Of a stretch of 64,000 nt of DNA, positions 52,352-62,075 are shown piece after piece (position 1 is the first letter of the stretch; each line of letters opens with the position of its first letter). The notes beneath the pieces were generated by a model. That model was not told the origin of the DNA and made no database searches. It saw only the letters and a program-made list of their open reading frames with translations. The stretch is from contig NZ_KB849756.1 of the NCBI RefSeq assembly GCF_000368925.1, positions 1,722,397 to 1,786,396 on the forward strand, in the 5' to 3' direction. The position numbers and the translations under genes are program-made. The DNA comes from Acinetobacter bereziniae LMG 1003 = CIP 70.12. Its GTDB lineage: Bacteria; Pseudomonadota; Gammaproteobacteria; Pseudomonadales; Moraxellaceae.

Positions 52352-52750
52352 TTATTGAAGTTTGACCCGAGATTTCAAAGATTTCCACGCCAAAATACTC
52401 ATTTGATCCTGCCAAATAATCAAATTCGCATGTTTTTTTTCATTAAAATACACCACAACATAAAAACTATGATCAATCATGTGTTTGATCTGCACATGCT
52501 TTGCTTGTTGTAAATCCGTATATTGAATCACCCATTCAGCTAAATCCAATTGTGCCAAACTTTTTACCTGCCGATGTTTTCTCAACCATTTTAAACTGAG
52601 TAATCCCAACAACAGTAACAACAAACACAACCAAATATTCAAAATTTTCAGCCACAGAATAAACATCAATGCTAGGCATAAAAGCTGAAAACCCAGTGCA
52701 ATCCGACTGGGTCTTAATTCATATCGCTGATGTTGACTTGATTCAGCCAT
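52352..52750 (-). CDS. YgfX-like (CptA) membrane protein
   Basis: 132 aa from ATG 52750, which overlaps the sdhE stop by 8 nt. Two close transmembrane segments (~20-58) followed by a soluble domain (ILAWKSL). Size, topology and position after sdhE match YgfX, proposed membrane partner of SdhE. Sequence identity is weak by eye. Confidence 0.7.
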   Translation of the reverse strand: MAESSQHQRYELRPSRIALGFQLLCLALMFILWLKILNIWLCLLLLLLGLLSLKWLRKHRQVKSLAQLDLAEWVIQYTDLQQAKHVQIKHMIDHSFYVVVYFNEKKHANLIIWQDQMSILAWKSLKSRVKLQ

Positions 52751-53000
52751 GAACATAATGTTTTAACTTATTGATCAATACTCTTAACTCTGGACGTGGT
52801 GGTTCAGAAACCTCCATAAACCAATCGAGTAGGTCTGGATCTTCTTGATCAACCAATTCTTTAAATAAGGCTTTTTCTTGTGCATCCGCTTGTAAGTAAT
52901 ATTGTTTTACATAAGGGTCAAAATAAACATCAATCTCTTTTAGACCACGACGTGCGCGATAAATCACCTTACGCTCTTCTAAACTCATTTCTTCTGACAT
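52743..53000 (-). CDS. sdhE: SdhE, FAD assembly factor
   Basis: 85 aa. RARRGLKEIDV holds the RGxxE motif needed for covalent flavinylation of SdhA; LLDWFME and the helical bundle fit the family. Upstream partner of the ygfX-like gene. Confidence 0.92.
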   Translation of the reverse strand: MSEEMSLEERKVIYRARRGLKEIDVYFDPYVKQYYLQADAQEKALFKELVDQEDPDLLDWFMEVSEPPRPELRVLINKLKHYVHG

Positions 53001-53165
53001 TTTTTACCCCAATGATTCAGTTCTGGCTTAGTTTACCTTATTCAACATTAATTTCGCGCTAAATTCTTTGAAATGACCAAATTCATCATTTAAAAATAAG
53101 TTTTGAGCATTCATCTCATTGCGGCAATTCGACATTTCACCTAATTTCAACTCACTAAAACTCAT

Positions 53166-54353
53166 ATGGATATTATAAAAATGCAATCAGGTGCAATTCG
53201 ACCTCTAAGCAATATGTTGCCACGCCAATTATTTAATTCAGATCACGAGGCTTTTCGTGAAACTGTACGAAAATTTTATGAAAAAGAAGTTGTACCGAAT
53301 ATTGCAAAGTATGAGCAACAACAACATGTCGACCGTGACTTGTGGAATAAGGCTGGTGAGCTGGGTTTACTTTGTGCAACCATGCCTGAAGAATATGGTG
53401 GTTATGGAGTAGATCGCCTATACAGCATGATCTTAATTGAAGAACAAGCCTATGCGATGGATTCTTCAACTGGCTTTTCTCTACATTCAGATATCGTTGC
53501 CAACTATATCAATAATTTTGGTAATGAAGCGCAAAAGAAACATTGGTTGCCTAAAATGGCATCTGGTGAAACCGTCACTGCAATTGCAATGACTGAACCG
53601 GGTACTGGATCTGACTTGCAAGGTGTTCGCACTACAGCCGTTCTGGATGGTGATGAATATGTCATCAATGGTTCTAAGATATTTATTACCAATGGCTATC
53701 TTTGTGATATGGCAATTGTGGTCTGTAAAACAGGCAATTCTGATAAAGGTTCGGCAAACCTATCCTTAATTATCGTTGAAGCAGACCGTGCTGGATTTAC
53801 CAAAGGCAAACCCCTCAATAAAATTGGGATGAAAGGTCAAGACACTTGTGAATTGTTCTTTGAAGATGTACGAGTCCCGAAAGAAAACCTTTTGGGTATG
53901 GAAGGTATGGGCTTCATCATGCTAATGAAAGAGTTGGCTTGGGAACGTATGTTGGTGGCAATTATTTGTCAGGCGGGTGCAGAAGCCGCACTGGCGCATA
54001 CCGTTCAATATACCAAAGATCGTAAAGCCTTTGGTAAACCGATTGGTGCATTTCAGAATACCCGTTTCAAACTTGCAGAAATGCGCACAGAAATTGATTT
54101 CTGCCGTGCTTATCTTGATCGTTGTATGGAATTACAACTTCAAGGAAGCTTAGGGGTCGATGCTGCAGCAGCGGCAAAATATAAAATTTCTGAACTATTT
54201 TCAAATGTTGTCGATGAATGTCTACAATTGCATGGTGGCTATGGCTATATGATGGAATATCCAATTGCTCGTGCATATATTGATAATCGTGCAAATCGGA
54301 TTTATGCAGGCACCAATGAAATTATGAAAGAACTCATTTCACGCTCCTTATAA
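53166..54353 (+). CDS. Acyl-CoA dehydrogenase, long-chain (LCAD) type
   Basis: 395 aa FAD enzyme of beta-oxidation. GMTEPGTGSDLQG-like AMTEPGTGSDLQG, QLHGGYGYM and YAGTNEIMKELI are seen. The Glu of MCAD-type YEGT is Ala here, while AWERM supplies a Glu at the LCAD/IVD position, so long- or branched-chain substrates are more likely. Converges on almA; both are fatty-acid/alkane genes. Confidence 0.9.
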   Translation: MDIIKMQSGAIRPLSNMLPRQLFNSDHEAFRETVRKFYEKEVVPNIAKYEQQQHVDRDLWNKAGELGLLCATMPEEYGGYGVDRLYSMILIEEQAYAMDSSTGFSLHSDIVANYINNFGNEAQKKHWLPKMASGETVTAIAMTEPGTGSDLQGVRTTAVLDGDEYVINGSKIFITNGYLCDMAIVVCKTGNSDKGSANLSLIIVEADRAGFTKGKPLNKIGMKGQDTCELFFEDVRVPKENLLGMEGMGFIMLMKELAWERMLVAIICQAGAEAALAHTVQYTKDRKAFGKPIGAFQNTRFKLAEMRTEIDFCRAYLDRCMELQLQGSLGVDAAAAAKYKISELFSNVVDECLQLHGGYGYMMEYPIARAYIDNRANRIYAGTNEIMKELISRSL

Positions 54354-54369
54354 TTGAAATGTTCTGATC

Positions 54370-54390
54370 AAGGAGCTCCGGCTCCTTTTT
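54370..54390 (+). terminator. Terminator after acyl-CoA dehydrogenase gene
   Basis: AAGGAGC-TCCG-GCTCCTT and T-run. Confidence 0.85.
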
Positions 54391-54430
54391 CTGTAGCCAA
54401 GCTTTTTATAATTAAATTTTATCATCACAT

Positions 54431-54456
54431 AAAAAAGGAGCTTATGCTCCTTTTTT
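54431..54456. terminator. Bidirectional terminator before almA 3' end
   Basis: A6 GGAGC-TTAT-GCTCC T6; symmetric, serves almA on the minus strand and backs up the first terminator. Confidence 0.9.
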
Positions 54457-54470
54457 ATTTCTAAATTAAA

Positions 54471-55964
54471 TTAGGAAACCAGTTTAGGCTTTTTTGCTGT
54501 TTGCGCTTCACGTTTGTGAAACTTTAAAACCCCATCATCAAACTTGGCATTTTTAAGCTCTTTACGATCTGCAAGATAATTATTGGTCACTTTCCAAGGC
54601 GCATGCTTACCTTGTTTTGGCATAACATCCGCAGCACGTGCGATATAGCCCGAGCTTAAGCTACCCATCACAGTATCTTCCATCAACTCTGTTGCATCAC
54701 CTTGAGGAATCACTTCATCATAGCCTTTCTTGTCCATATAATTGACCAGACGACAGATATATTCAGCTGCAATATCAACTTTCAATGTCCATGATGCGTT
54801 GATATAACCAATAATCATCGCCATGTTTGGCACATCGCTGACCATTACACCCTGATACAACATATGTTGAGAGGTATTCATTGGCTTATTATCAATAGTA
54901 GCTTTAATACCACCTAAAATTTGAATTTCTAAACCGGTTGCCGAAACAATGATGTCTGCATCTAAATGCTTACCAGACTTGAGCTGAATACCTGTTTCAG
55001 TGATTCTTTCTATATGATCGGTTTCCACACTGGCTTTACCTGAACGTAAGGTTTTAAATAAATCACTGTCTGGAACAACACATAGACGTTGATCCCAAGG
55101 ATTATAACTAGGTGTAAAATGCTTAATATCTGTTGTTGAGCCTTTTAACTGACGTTCAATTCGATTCAGTAAAAAACTTCTAACAATTTTTGGTTGGCGC
55201 TGTGCCAAAGCATATAAACCACGTTGAATGCCAATGTTACGTGCGCGAGTCAATTTATAGGCAATATCTTCTGGTAAAACTTTACGCATCTTGTCATAAA
55301 CAAAATCAACAGATGGAATAGAGGCAATATAAGTCGGTGATCGTTGTAACATGGTCACATGACCTGCTCCACCTTTAGCCATTGCAGGAACTAAAGTAAT
55401 GGCAGTTGCACCACTACCAATAATCACTACTTTTTTACCTGTGTAATCTAAGTTTTCTGGCCAAAATTGTGGATTAACGAATTCACCTTTAAAATCATTT
55501 TTACCTGGATAGTCGGGTTGATACCCTTGATCGTAATTATAATAACCCGTACAGCCAACTACGAAGTTTGCGACCCAAGTTTGTAATTTTTGATTTTCAT
55601 CTTCGATTTCTACAATCCATTTTTTGATTGAAGAATCATAATTTGCAGTACGCACACGATGATTAAAATGAATTTTATCTTTTAACTTAAACTCTTCAAC
55701 AACTTCTGCAACATAGCCTTTGATTGATGCGCCATCAGCTAATACATTGGCTTTTTGCCATGGTTTAAAATTAAAACCAAATGTAGACATATCTGAGTCA
55801 GAGCGAATACCAGGATATTTAAATAAATCCCACGTACCACCGAAGCTTGCACGACGTTCAATAATTTCAAATGAACGTTGTGGCGAGTTTTTAGAAAGAT
55901 GTGCAGCAACACCGATACCAGAGATACCTGCGCCAACGATAAGAATATCAACTTGCTTTTCCAT
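54471..55964 (-). CDS. almA: Flavin-binding monooxygenase, AlmA-type long-chain alkane hydroxylase
   Basis: 497 aa. FAD-binding GAGISGIG (11-18), NADPH-binding IGSGATA (182-188) and the BVMO-like fingerprint F158-K-G160...W168. The usual His in FxGxxxHxxxW is Asn164 here. Length and N-terminus match AlmA of Acinetobacter, which starts oxidation of long-chain n-alkanes. Own promoter; convergent with an acyl-CoA dehydrogenase gene. Confidence 0.85.
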   Translation of the reverse strand: MEKQVDILIVGAGISGIGVAAHLSKNSPQRSFEIIERRASFGGTWDLFKYPGIRSDSDMSTFGFNFKPWQKANVLADGASIKGYVAEVVEEFKLKDKIHFNHRVRTANYDSSIKKWIVEIEDENQKLQTWVANFVVGCTGYYNYDQGYQPDYPGKNDFKGEFVNPQFWPENLDYTGKKVVIIGSGATAITLVPAMAKGGAGHVTMLQRSPTYIASIPSVDFVYDKMRKVLPEDIAYKLTRARNIGIQRGLYALAQRQPKIVRSFLLNRIERQLKGSTTDIKHFTPSYNPWDQRLCVVPDSDLFKTLRSGKASVETDHIERITETGIQLKSGKHLDADIIVSATGLEIQILGGIKATIDNKPMNTSQHMLYQGVMVSDVPNMAMIIGYINASWTLKVDIAAEYICRLVNYMDKKGYDEVIPQGDATELMEDTVMGSLSSGYIARAADVMPKQGKHAPWKVTNNYLADRKELKNAKFDDGVLKFHKREAQTAKKPKLVS

Positions 55965-56003
55965 GTTCTTTTTATAACCTTTTTAAGAGTACATTTTTAT
56001 TAA

Positions 56004-56032
56004 AGCATAAATTTGACAATACGCAATGTCAA
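56004..56032 (-). promoter_or_regulatory. Strong promoter with dyad upstream of almA
   Basis: TTGACA (56027-56032) and TATGCT (56004-56009), spacer 17 bp. The -35 is one arm of TTGACA...TGTCAA (56013-56032), a likely operator for a repressor. Confidence 0.7.
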
Positions 56033-56104
56033 GTTTGAATTTTTCTGACGAAATTCATGTCAATTGAGGACAAATTTAAAAAATTGTCTAACAATACAGG
56101 CACA

Positions 56105-56134
56105 AAAAAAGGTCGGTGAAATACCGACCTTTTT
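56105..56134 (-). terminator. Terminator of the alpha operon
   Basis: AAAGGTCGGT-GAAAT-ACCGACCTTT with flanking A/T-runs, 30 nt after rplQ stop. Confidence 0.92.
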
Positions 56135-56165
56135 CGAACAACCGATTGTTCTATGACGTAAGTAA

Positions 56166-56531
56166 TTAGTTTACTTCACGATCCACAAGCTCTACATAAG
56201 CCATCGGCGCAGCATCACCTGCACGGAAACCAGCTTTAAGAACACGTAGATAACCGCCGTTACGTTCTTTGTAACGAGGGCCAAGAACGGTAAATAATTT
56301 ACCAACTGTTGCTGCTGAACGAGTACGAGCAAACGCTAAACGACGGTTTGCTACAGTATCGTTTTTAGCTAAAGTGATTAAAGGCTCAGCTACACGACGT
56401 AACTCTTTTGCTTTAGGCACAGTTGTTTTGATTAACTCGTGCTCAAACAAAGAATTCGCCATGTTTTGGAACATCGCTTTACGATGGCTGCTGGTACGGC
56501 CTAATTTCACACCACTATTACGATGACGCAT
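56166..56531 (-). CDS. rplQ: 50S ribosomal protein L17
   Basis: 121 aa. MRHRNSGVKLGR start and RVAEPLITLAK are L17. Last gene of the alpha operon, 18 nt after rpoA, followed by the terminator. Confidence 0.98.
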   Translation of the reverse strand: MRHRNSGVKLGRTSSHRKAMFQNMANSLFEHELIKTTVPKAKELRRVAEPLITLAKNDTVANRRLAFARTRSAATVGKLFTVLGPRYKERNGGYLRVLKAGFRAGDAAPMAYVELVDREVN

Positions 56532-56549
56532 GGTGATAGTCCTACTTAA

Positions 56550-57557
56550 TTAACGGCTACGATAGGCGAAACGATCGTCCATACGGAGACTAGCTGGTGG
56601 CCAGTTCTCTAAACGCATGCCGAGCTGTAAGCCCTTAGAAGCCAGAACATCTTTGATCTCAGTAAGCGATTTTTTACCAAGGTTAGGAGTTTTAAGCAAC
56701 TCAACCTCAGTACGCTGTACTAGATCACCAATGTAGTAAATATTTTCTGCTTTCAAACAGTTAGCAGAACGAACAGTAAGCTCTAGATCATCAACTGGAC
56801 GAAGCAAGATTGGATCAACTTCTTCACGTGGCTCTTGAGCAACTGGAGCTTGATCTTTCTGAAGATCAACAAAAATTGCAATTTGTTGTTGCAAGATTGT
56901 TGCCGCTTTGCGGATCGCTTCTTCAGGATCTACTGTTCCATTTGTTTCAAGATCAATGATCAGCTTATCAAGGTCAGTACGTTGTTCTACACGAGCGTTT
57001 TCAACTGTGTAAGACACACGTTTGATTGGGCTATAAGAAGCATCTAACTGTAGACGACCTACAGGACGCGTTTCACCTTCAGGGAAACGTGAGTCAGAAG
57101 TTTCATAACCACGACCTTGAGAAACTTTCAAGCGCATTTTTAATGAGCCTGAAGCACTTAAAGTACCGATCAAATGTTCAGGGTTAACCACTTCAACATT
57201 ATGCGGTAAGCGAAGATCAGCAGCAGTTACATCGCCAGGACCTTGCTTTTCCAATGTTAAATATGCTTCGTTTTGATCGAACAGCTTAATAGACAATCCT
57301 TTTAGGTTCAGCAAGAGCTCGACGATGTCCTGCTGCAAGCCTTCTAAAGTACTGTACTCGTGCTCGACACCCTCTATTTCAACTTCTACCACAGCAGCGC
57401 CAGGTAAAGAAGACAATAGGATGCGACGTAAAGCATTACCAAGAGTATGACCGAAGCCACGCTCTAATGGTTCAAGAATCACTTTTGCCGAGGTCCCGCT
57501 TGCCGCTTCGACCTTGATCGCTTGCGGAGTTAGAAACTCGTTTGCAGTACGCGTCAT
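56550..57557 (-). CDS. rpoA: RNA polymerase alpha subunit
   Basis: 335 aa. N-terminal dimerisation domain (GFGHTLGNALRRILLSS) and C-terminal domain (~250-320) with LTVRSANCLKAENI and GKKSL that contacts UP elements and activators, including phage Ogr. 17 nt after rpsD. Confidence 0.98.
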   Translation of the reverse strand: MTRTANEFLTPQAIKVEAASGTSAKVILEPLERGFGHTLGNALRRILLSSLPGAAVVEVEIEGVEHEYSTLEGLQQDIVELLLNLKGLSIKLFDQNEAYLTLEKQGPGDVTAADLRLPHNVEVVNPEHLIGTLSASGSLKMRLKVSQGRGYETSDSRFPEGETRPVGRLQLDASYSPIKRVSYTVENARVEQRTDLDKLIIDLETNGTVDPEEAIRKAATILQQQIAIFVDLQKDQAPVAQEPREEVDPILLRPVDDLELTVRSANCLKAENIYYIGDLVQRTEVELLKTPNLGKKSLTEIKDVLASKGLQLGMRLENWPPASLRMDDRFAYRSR

Positions 57558-57574
57558 TATTGCTACCTCAAGGA

Positions 57575-58198
57575 TTATTTAGAATACAATTCTACAATCA
57601 AGCTTTCGTTGATTTCAGCAGGTAAATCAGAACGATCAGGTGCAGCTTTAAATGTACCTTCAAGTTTTGAATGATCTACGTCAATCCAAGCAGCTGTGCC
57701 ACGTTGAGCAGCTAATTCAATTGCGTTTTTGATACGTAATTGTTGTTTAGCGCTTTCGTGAACTGCAATCACGTCACCCGCTTTAACTTGGATAGACGCG
57801 ATGTTAACACGACGACCATTTAAAGTGATTGAACGGTGAGATACCAGCTGACGAGCTTCTGCACGTGTAGAACCAAAACCCATGCGATAAACAACGTTAT
57901 CGAGGCGGCTTTCAAGCAATTTCAACAAGTTTTCACCAGTTGCGCCTTTAACACGAGCAGCTTCTTTGTAGTAATTACTAAATTGACGCTCTAAAACACC
58001 GTACATACGACGTACTTTTTGTTTTTCACGTAATTGTAGTGAATACTCAGATTGTTTAGCACGGCTTTGGCCATGTTGACCAGGAGCTTTAGCAGATTTT
58101 TTTGTTTTGACGTCAAAAGGTTTAACGCCAGATTTTAATTGCAGGTCTGTCCCTTCGCGGCGAGAGAGTTTGCATTTTGGACCAATATAACGAGCCAT
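57575..58198 (-). CDS. rpsD: 30S ribosomal protein S4
   Basis: 207 aa. ARYIGPKCKLSRREG start and S4 RNA-binding domain (~98-160: RLDNVVYRMGF). Primary binder of 16S rRNA and, in gamma-proteobacteria, translational repressor of this operon. Confidence 0.98.
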   Translation of the reverse strand: MARYIGPKCKLSRREGTDLQLKSGVKPFDVKTKKSAKAPGQHGQSRAKQSEYSLQLREKQKVRRMYGVLERQFSNYYKEAARVKGATGENLLKLLESRLDNVVYRMGFGSTRAEARQLVSHRSITLNGRRVNIASIQVKAGDVIAVHESAKQQLRIKNAIELAAQRGTAAWIDVDHSKLEGTFKAAPDRSDLPAEINESLIVELYSK

Positions 58199-58210
58199 GA
58201 ATGTTTCTCC

Positions 58211-58597
58211 TTACACGCGACGTTTTTTAGGTGGACGGCAACCGTTGTGCGGAATCGGAGTCACATCGGTAATGCTGTTAATTTTATAACCCACTGCACC
58301 TAATGCACGAACCGCAGATTCACGACCTGGACCAGGACCTTTAACAAGGACGTCCAAGTTTTTCAAACCGTAATCTAAAGCAGCTTTACCAGCAACTTCA
58401 GCAGCTACCTGAGCAGCAAACGGAGTTGATTTACGTGATCCACGGAAGCCTTGTCCACCTGAAGTAGCCCAAGCCAATGCATTACCTTGACGATCAGTAA
58501 TCGTAACAATGGTGTTATTAAAAGAAGCGTGAATGTGTGCAACACCTTCAGAGACGGTACGAGTGACCTTCTTGCGTGTGCGAGTATCTTTAGCCAT
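58211..58597 (-). CDS. rpsK: 30S ribosomal protein S11
   Basis: 128 aa. GVAHIHASFNNTIVTITD and GCRPPKKRRV end are typical S11. 12-nt gap to rpsD. Confidence 0.98.
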   Translation of the reverse strand: MAKDTRTRKKVTRTVSEGVAHIHASFNNTIVTITDRQGNALAWATSGGQGFRGSRKSTPFAAQVAAEVAGKAALDYGLKNLDVLVKGPGPGRESAVRALGAVGYKINSITDVTPIPHNGCRPPKKRRV

Positions 58598-58616
58598 CTT
58601 TTAGCTTCCAGAAATC

Positions 58617-58973
58617 TTATTTCTTAATAGGTTTGCGCGGACCTTTACGGGTACGTGCGTTAGTTTTGGTGCGTTGTCCACGAACAGGCAAGCTGCGACG
58701 ATGACGAAGACCGCGGTAGCAGCCTAAATCCATTAAACGTTTAATGTTCATGGAAATTTCGCGACGTAAGTCACCTTCGGTAGGAACCTTAGCAACTTCA
58801 GCACGAATCGCATCAAGCTGAGCGTCATCTAATTCACGGATTTTAGTCGTAGTTGCAATACCAGCAGCAGCTAAGATGCTCTTAGCAGTGTGGCGACCAA
58901 TACCAAAAATATACGTGAGAGAGATAACAGCATGCTTGTTATCCGGAATGTTTACACCGGCAATACGAGCCAT
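58617..58973 (-). CDS. rpsM: 30S ribosomal protein S13
   Basis: 118 aa. ARIAGVNIPDNKHAVISL and the GLRHRRSLPVRGQRT tail are S13. First gene of the alpha operon; a 107-nt gap to rpmJ may hold its promoter and S4 regulatory structure. Confidence 0.98.
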   Translation of the reverse strand: MARIAGVNIPDNKHAVISLTYIFGIGRHTAKSILAAAGIATTTKIRELDDAQLDAIRAEVAKVPTEGDLRREISMNIKRLMDLGCYRGLRHRRSLPVRGQRTKTNARTRKGPRKPIKK

Positions 58974-59080
58974 TCAAATTTCTCCAAAAAGGCAGTAGAG
59001 ATAATCAACCGCCCCACAAAAATCTTGAGGGGCGGATAATAACCTAATTAGCCTACTGAAATCAACAGGTCTTAATTAAA

Positions 59081-59197
59081 TTAACCTTGACGCTGCTTAT
59101 GACGAGGTTCTGCGCTGCAAATTACGCGAATAACCCCATTACGACGGATAACTTTACAGCTACCACAAATTTTCTTTACAGAAGCTTGTACTTTCAT
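59081..59197 (-). CDS. rpmJ: 50S ribosomal protein L36
   Basis: 38 aa: [19 protein letters not shown]... with C11/C14/C27 and H33 zinc ribbon (Cys+ form). Between secY and rpsM as usual; 21 nt after secY. Confidence 0.97.
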
Positions 59198-59218
59198 GAT
59201 GAAACCTTCTAAGTGCGC

Positions 59219-60577
59219 TTATCCCTTAGGATGAGCAGTCGTTTTTCTCATTAACGATTGATTGTCATATTGATGCGAAGTGAGATGGGCTTGAAGCTGA
59301 GCCATAAAGTCCATCACAACCACAACCACGATAAGCAATGAGGTACCACCCAAATGGAATGGAATACCGAAAGAGCTTTGTAAAATCATCGGCATTAAAC
59401 AGATGACCGTGATATAGATTGCACCAATAAACGTCAAACGATTAAGAATATGATCTAAGTAACGAGCAGTTTGCTCACCTGGGCGAATACCAGGTACGTA
59501 AGCTCCACTGCGTTTCAAGTTCTCTGATACTTCTTTCGGGCTAAATACAAGCGCCGTATAGAAATAACAGAAAAAGATAATTAACGCACCGAAGAGCACT
59601 AAATACAACGGTTGTCCAGGCGATAATACCAATGCCAAATCTTGTAGGCTACGTTTTACAATTCCTGCATTTGGATCAGCACTGCCTAACCATTGTCCTA
59701 AACTTGCAGGGAACAACAATAACGAACTTGCGAAAATTGCTGGAATTACCCCTGCCATGTTGATTTTCAATGGCAAATGCGTTTGCTGTGCAGTAAATAC
59801 ACGACGACCTTGCTGTTTTTGTGCATAGTTTACAGGTATGCGACGTTGAGCTTTCTCAATAAACACAATTGCGGCTAAAACAGCAACTGATAGCAATCCA
59901 AATACAGCCAAACCAATAAGACTGGATTGACCATTATCTACCGAAGTAAATGCTTGAATCACTAAGTTCGGTAAACCAGCAACAATACCTGCAAAGATAA
60001 TCATTGAGATACCATTACCGACACCACGTTCAGTAATCTGCTCACCTAACCACATCAGGAACATAGTACCTGCAACCAACGATGTTAGTGCTGGAACGTA
60101 AAAAGCCAGTCCTGAAGTCAAAGTAATCCCTTGACTAATCAGACCAGCACACATCCCGATACCTTGAACCAATGCAAGCAATAGAGTGCCGTAACGCGTA
60201 TATTGATTGATCTTACGCTTACCTTGCTCGCCTTCTTTCTTCAATGCTTCTAACGAAGGAACCACTGTAGACATTAACTGCACAATAATGGATGCAGAAA
60301 TGTATGGCATGATCCCCAACGCAAGAATGGACATTCGTTCTAATGCTCCACCCGAGAACATATTAAACAAACCTAAGAAAGTACCTTCATTAGCTTTGAA
60401 AAAACGTTCTAGAGCAACATTATCAATACCTGGCAGCGGAATATGCGCTCCTAGTCGAAAGACCACCAATGCGCCAATCAAGAACATTAATCGGCGAATA
60501 ATTTCACGGTATTTCACGTGAAATGGCTGACCTTTCATCATGTTAACATGACCTGTAGAACTAGGAGACATAGTCAC
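59219..60577 (-). CDS. secY: Protein translocase subunit SecY
   Basis: 452 aa with ten membrane segments. GIMPYISASIIVQL, RGVGNGISMIIFAGI and PGIRPGEQTARYLD are SecY marks. Core of the SecYEG channel. Start at ATG 60577 gives a slightly extended N-terminus; ATG near 60538 (MKGQPFH) is an alternative. Confidence 0.97.
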   Translation of the reverse strand: MTMSPSSTGHVNMMKGQPFHVKYREIIRRLMFLIGALVVFRLGAHIPLPGIDNVALERFFKANEGTFLGLFNMFSGGALERMSILALGIMPYISASIIVQLMSTVVPSLEALKKEGEQGKRKINQYTRYGTLLLALVQGIGMCAGLISQGITLTSGLAFYVPALTSLVAGTMFLMWLGEQITERGVGNGISMIIFAGIVAGLPNLVIQAFTSVDNGQSSLIGLAVFGLLSVAVLAAIVFIEKAQRRIPVNYAQKQQGRRVFTAQQTHLPLKINMAGVIPAIFASSLLLFPASLGQWLGSADPNAGIVKRSLQDLALVLSPGQPLYLVLFGALIIFFCYFYTALVFSPKEVSENLKRSGAYVPGIRPGEQTARYLDHILNRLTFIGAIYITVICLMPMILQSSFGIPFHLGGTSLLIVVVVVMDFMAQLQAHLTSHQYDNQSLMRKTTAHPKG

Positions 60578-60583
60578 TCGCGA

Positions 60584-61024
60584 TTACTCCTCGACTTTAC
60601 CGCCAGCAGCTTCAACAGCAGCTTTAGCGCCTTTAGTCAATGCAACACCTTGAACAGTGAATGCACGAGTGATTTCACCAGAAAGAACGACACGAGCACG
60701 TATCATATCTTTACGTACTACATTCGCAGCTTTCAAAGTTTCAAGTGAAACGATATCACCTTCAACTTTAGCAAGTTCAGACAAACGTACTTCAGCAGTT
60801 TTCAAAGCCAATTGGCTTGTGAAACCGAATTTAGGTAAACGACGATATAACGCAGTTTGACCACCTTCAAAGCCTGGACGAACGCCACCGCTTTTACGTG
60901 ATTTTTGACCTTTGACACCACGGCCACCAGTCTTACCAACGCCAGAACCGATACCACGGCCTAAACGACGGTTTTCACGTTTTGCACCTTCAGCAGGTGC
61001 AAGCTCATTTAAACGCAGAGTCAT
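60584..61024 (-). CDS. rplO: 50S ribosomal protein L15
   Basis: 146 aa. LNELAPAEGAKRENRRLGRGIGSG (in part) and GGQTALYRRLPK are L15. Six nt from secY. Confidence 0.98.
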   Translation of the reverse strand: MTLRLNELAPAEGAKRENRRLGRGIGSGVGKTGGRGVKGQKSRKSGGVRPGFEGGQTALYRRLPKFGFTSQLALKTAEVRLSELAKVEGDIVSLETLKAANVVRKDMIRARVVLSGEITRAFTVQGVALTKGAKAAVEAAGGKVEE

Positions 61025-61027
61025 GGC

Positions 61028-61204
61028 TTATTCCTCTACACTAACCATATAGTAGACTTTGTTGATCATACCACGGTTAGAAGGAGTATCTACCACTTCT
61101 ACTGTATGACCAATACGACGCAGACCTAAACCTTGTAGGCAAAGTTTGTGATTTTTCAAACGATGCGAAGAAGATTTAGTCTGGGTAACTTTAATCGTTT
61201 TCAT
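61028..61204 (-). CDS. rpmD: 50S ribosomal protein L30
   Basis: 58 aa: MKTIKVTQTKSSSHRL... with LGLRRIGHTVEVVDTPSNRG. Between rpsE (6-nt gap) and rplO (3-nt gap). Confidence 0.97.
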   Translation of the reverse strand: MKTIKVTQTKSSSHRLKNHKLCLQGLGLRRIGHTVEVVDTPSNRGMINKVYYMVSVEE

Positions 61205-61210
61205 GATTGA

Positions 61211-61708
61211 TTACCCTAAAATTTGTTCTACTGAAAGACCACGTTTCGCAGCAACTTTCTCAGGAGAAGTCATATCACGCAAACCGTTAAAAGTCGCGTT
61301 TACAACGTTAGCTGCGTTAGTAGAACCATAGCACTTCGTCAATACGTTACGTACACCAGCAGCTTCTAAAACCGCACGCATAGAACCACCAGCGATTACG
61401 CCAGTACCTTCTGATGCAGGTTGCATGTAAACACGGCTAGCGCCATGACGAGCATTAATAGGATGTTGTACAGTACCATCAACAAGATCAACAGTGATCA
61501 TGTTGCGGCGTGCAGCTTCAAGTGCTTTAGAAATAGCAGCTGGAACTTCACGCGCTTTACCGCGACCAAAACCTACACGACCATTACCATCACCCACAAC
61601 AGTTAATGCTGTGAAAGAGAAGATACGACCACCCTTAACAACTTTGGCTACACGATCAACGGCAACCAGCTTTTCAACAAGACCTTCGTTTTGTTCAACT
61701 TTAGCCAT
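61211..61708 (-). CDS. rpsE: 30S ribosomal protein S5
   Basis: 165 aa. VAKVVKGGRIFSFTALTVVG and GRVGFGRGKAREVP are S5. Two nt after rplR. Confidence 0.98.
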   Translation of the reverse strand: MAKVEQNEGLVEKLVAVDRVAKVVKGGRIFSFTALTVVGDGNGRVGFGRGKAREVPAAISKALEAARRNMITVDLVDGTVQHPINARHGASRVYMQPASEGTGVIAGGSMRAVLEAAGVRNVLTKCYGSTNAANVVNATFNGLRDMTSPEKVAAKRGLSVEQILG

Positions 61709-61710
61709 GA

Positions 61711-62061
61711 TTAGAACTCCAAGCCGTTTTCACGAGCAGCATCAGCCAAGGCTTTGATACGACCATGATATTTAAAACCAGAACGGTCAAATGCAACTTT
61801 AGTTACACCAGCAGCTTTTGCACGTTCTGCGATTAAAGCACCTACTTTAGTAGCTGAATCTACATTACCAGTAGTTCCGCTACGTAAAGATGCATCCAAA
61901 GTAGAAGCTTGCGCTAATACTTTGCCACCATCTGCAGAAATAACTTGAGCATAGATGTGACGCGGCGTGCGGTTTACACACAAACGAGTCGCACCCAATG
62001 CACGAATGTGCAAGCGTGTGCTTTTCGCACGACGCAAACGGGATTGTTTCTTTTCGTTCAT
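61711..62061 (-). CDS. rplR: 50S ribosomal protein L18
   Basis: 116 aa. RLHIRALGATRLCVNRTPRH and FDRSGFKYHGRIKALADAAR are L18 (binds 5S rRNA). Confidence 0.98.
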   Translation of the reverse strand: MNEKKQSRLRRAKSTRLHIRALGATRLCVNRTPRHIYAQVISADGGKVLAQASTLDASLRSGTTGNVDSATKVGALIAERAKAAGVTKVAFDRSGFKYHGRIKALADAARENGLEF

Positions 62062-62075
62062 AAGAACCTCGCGCC

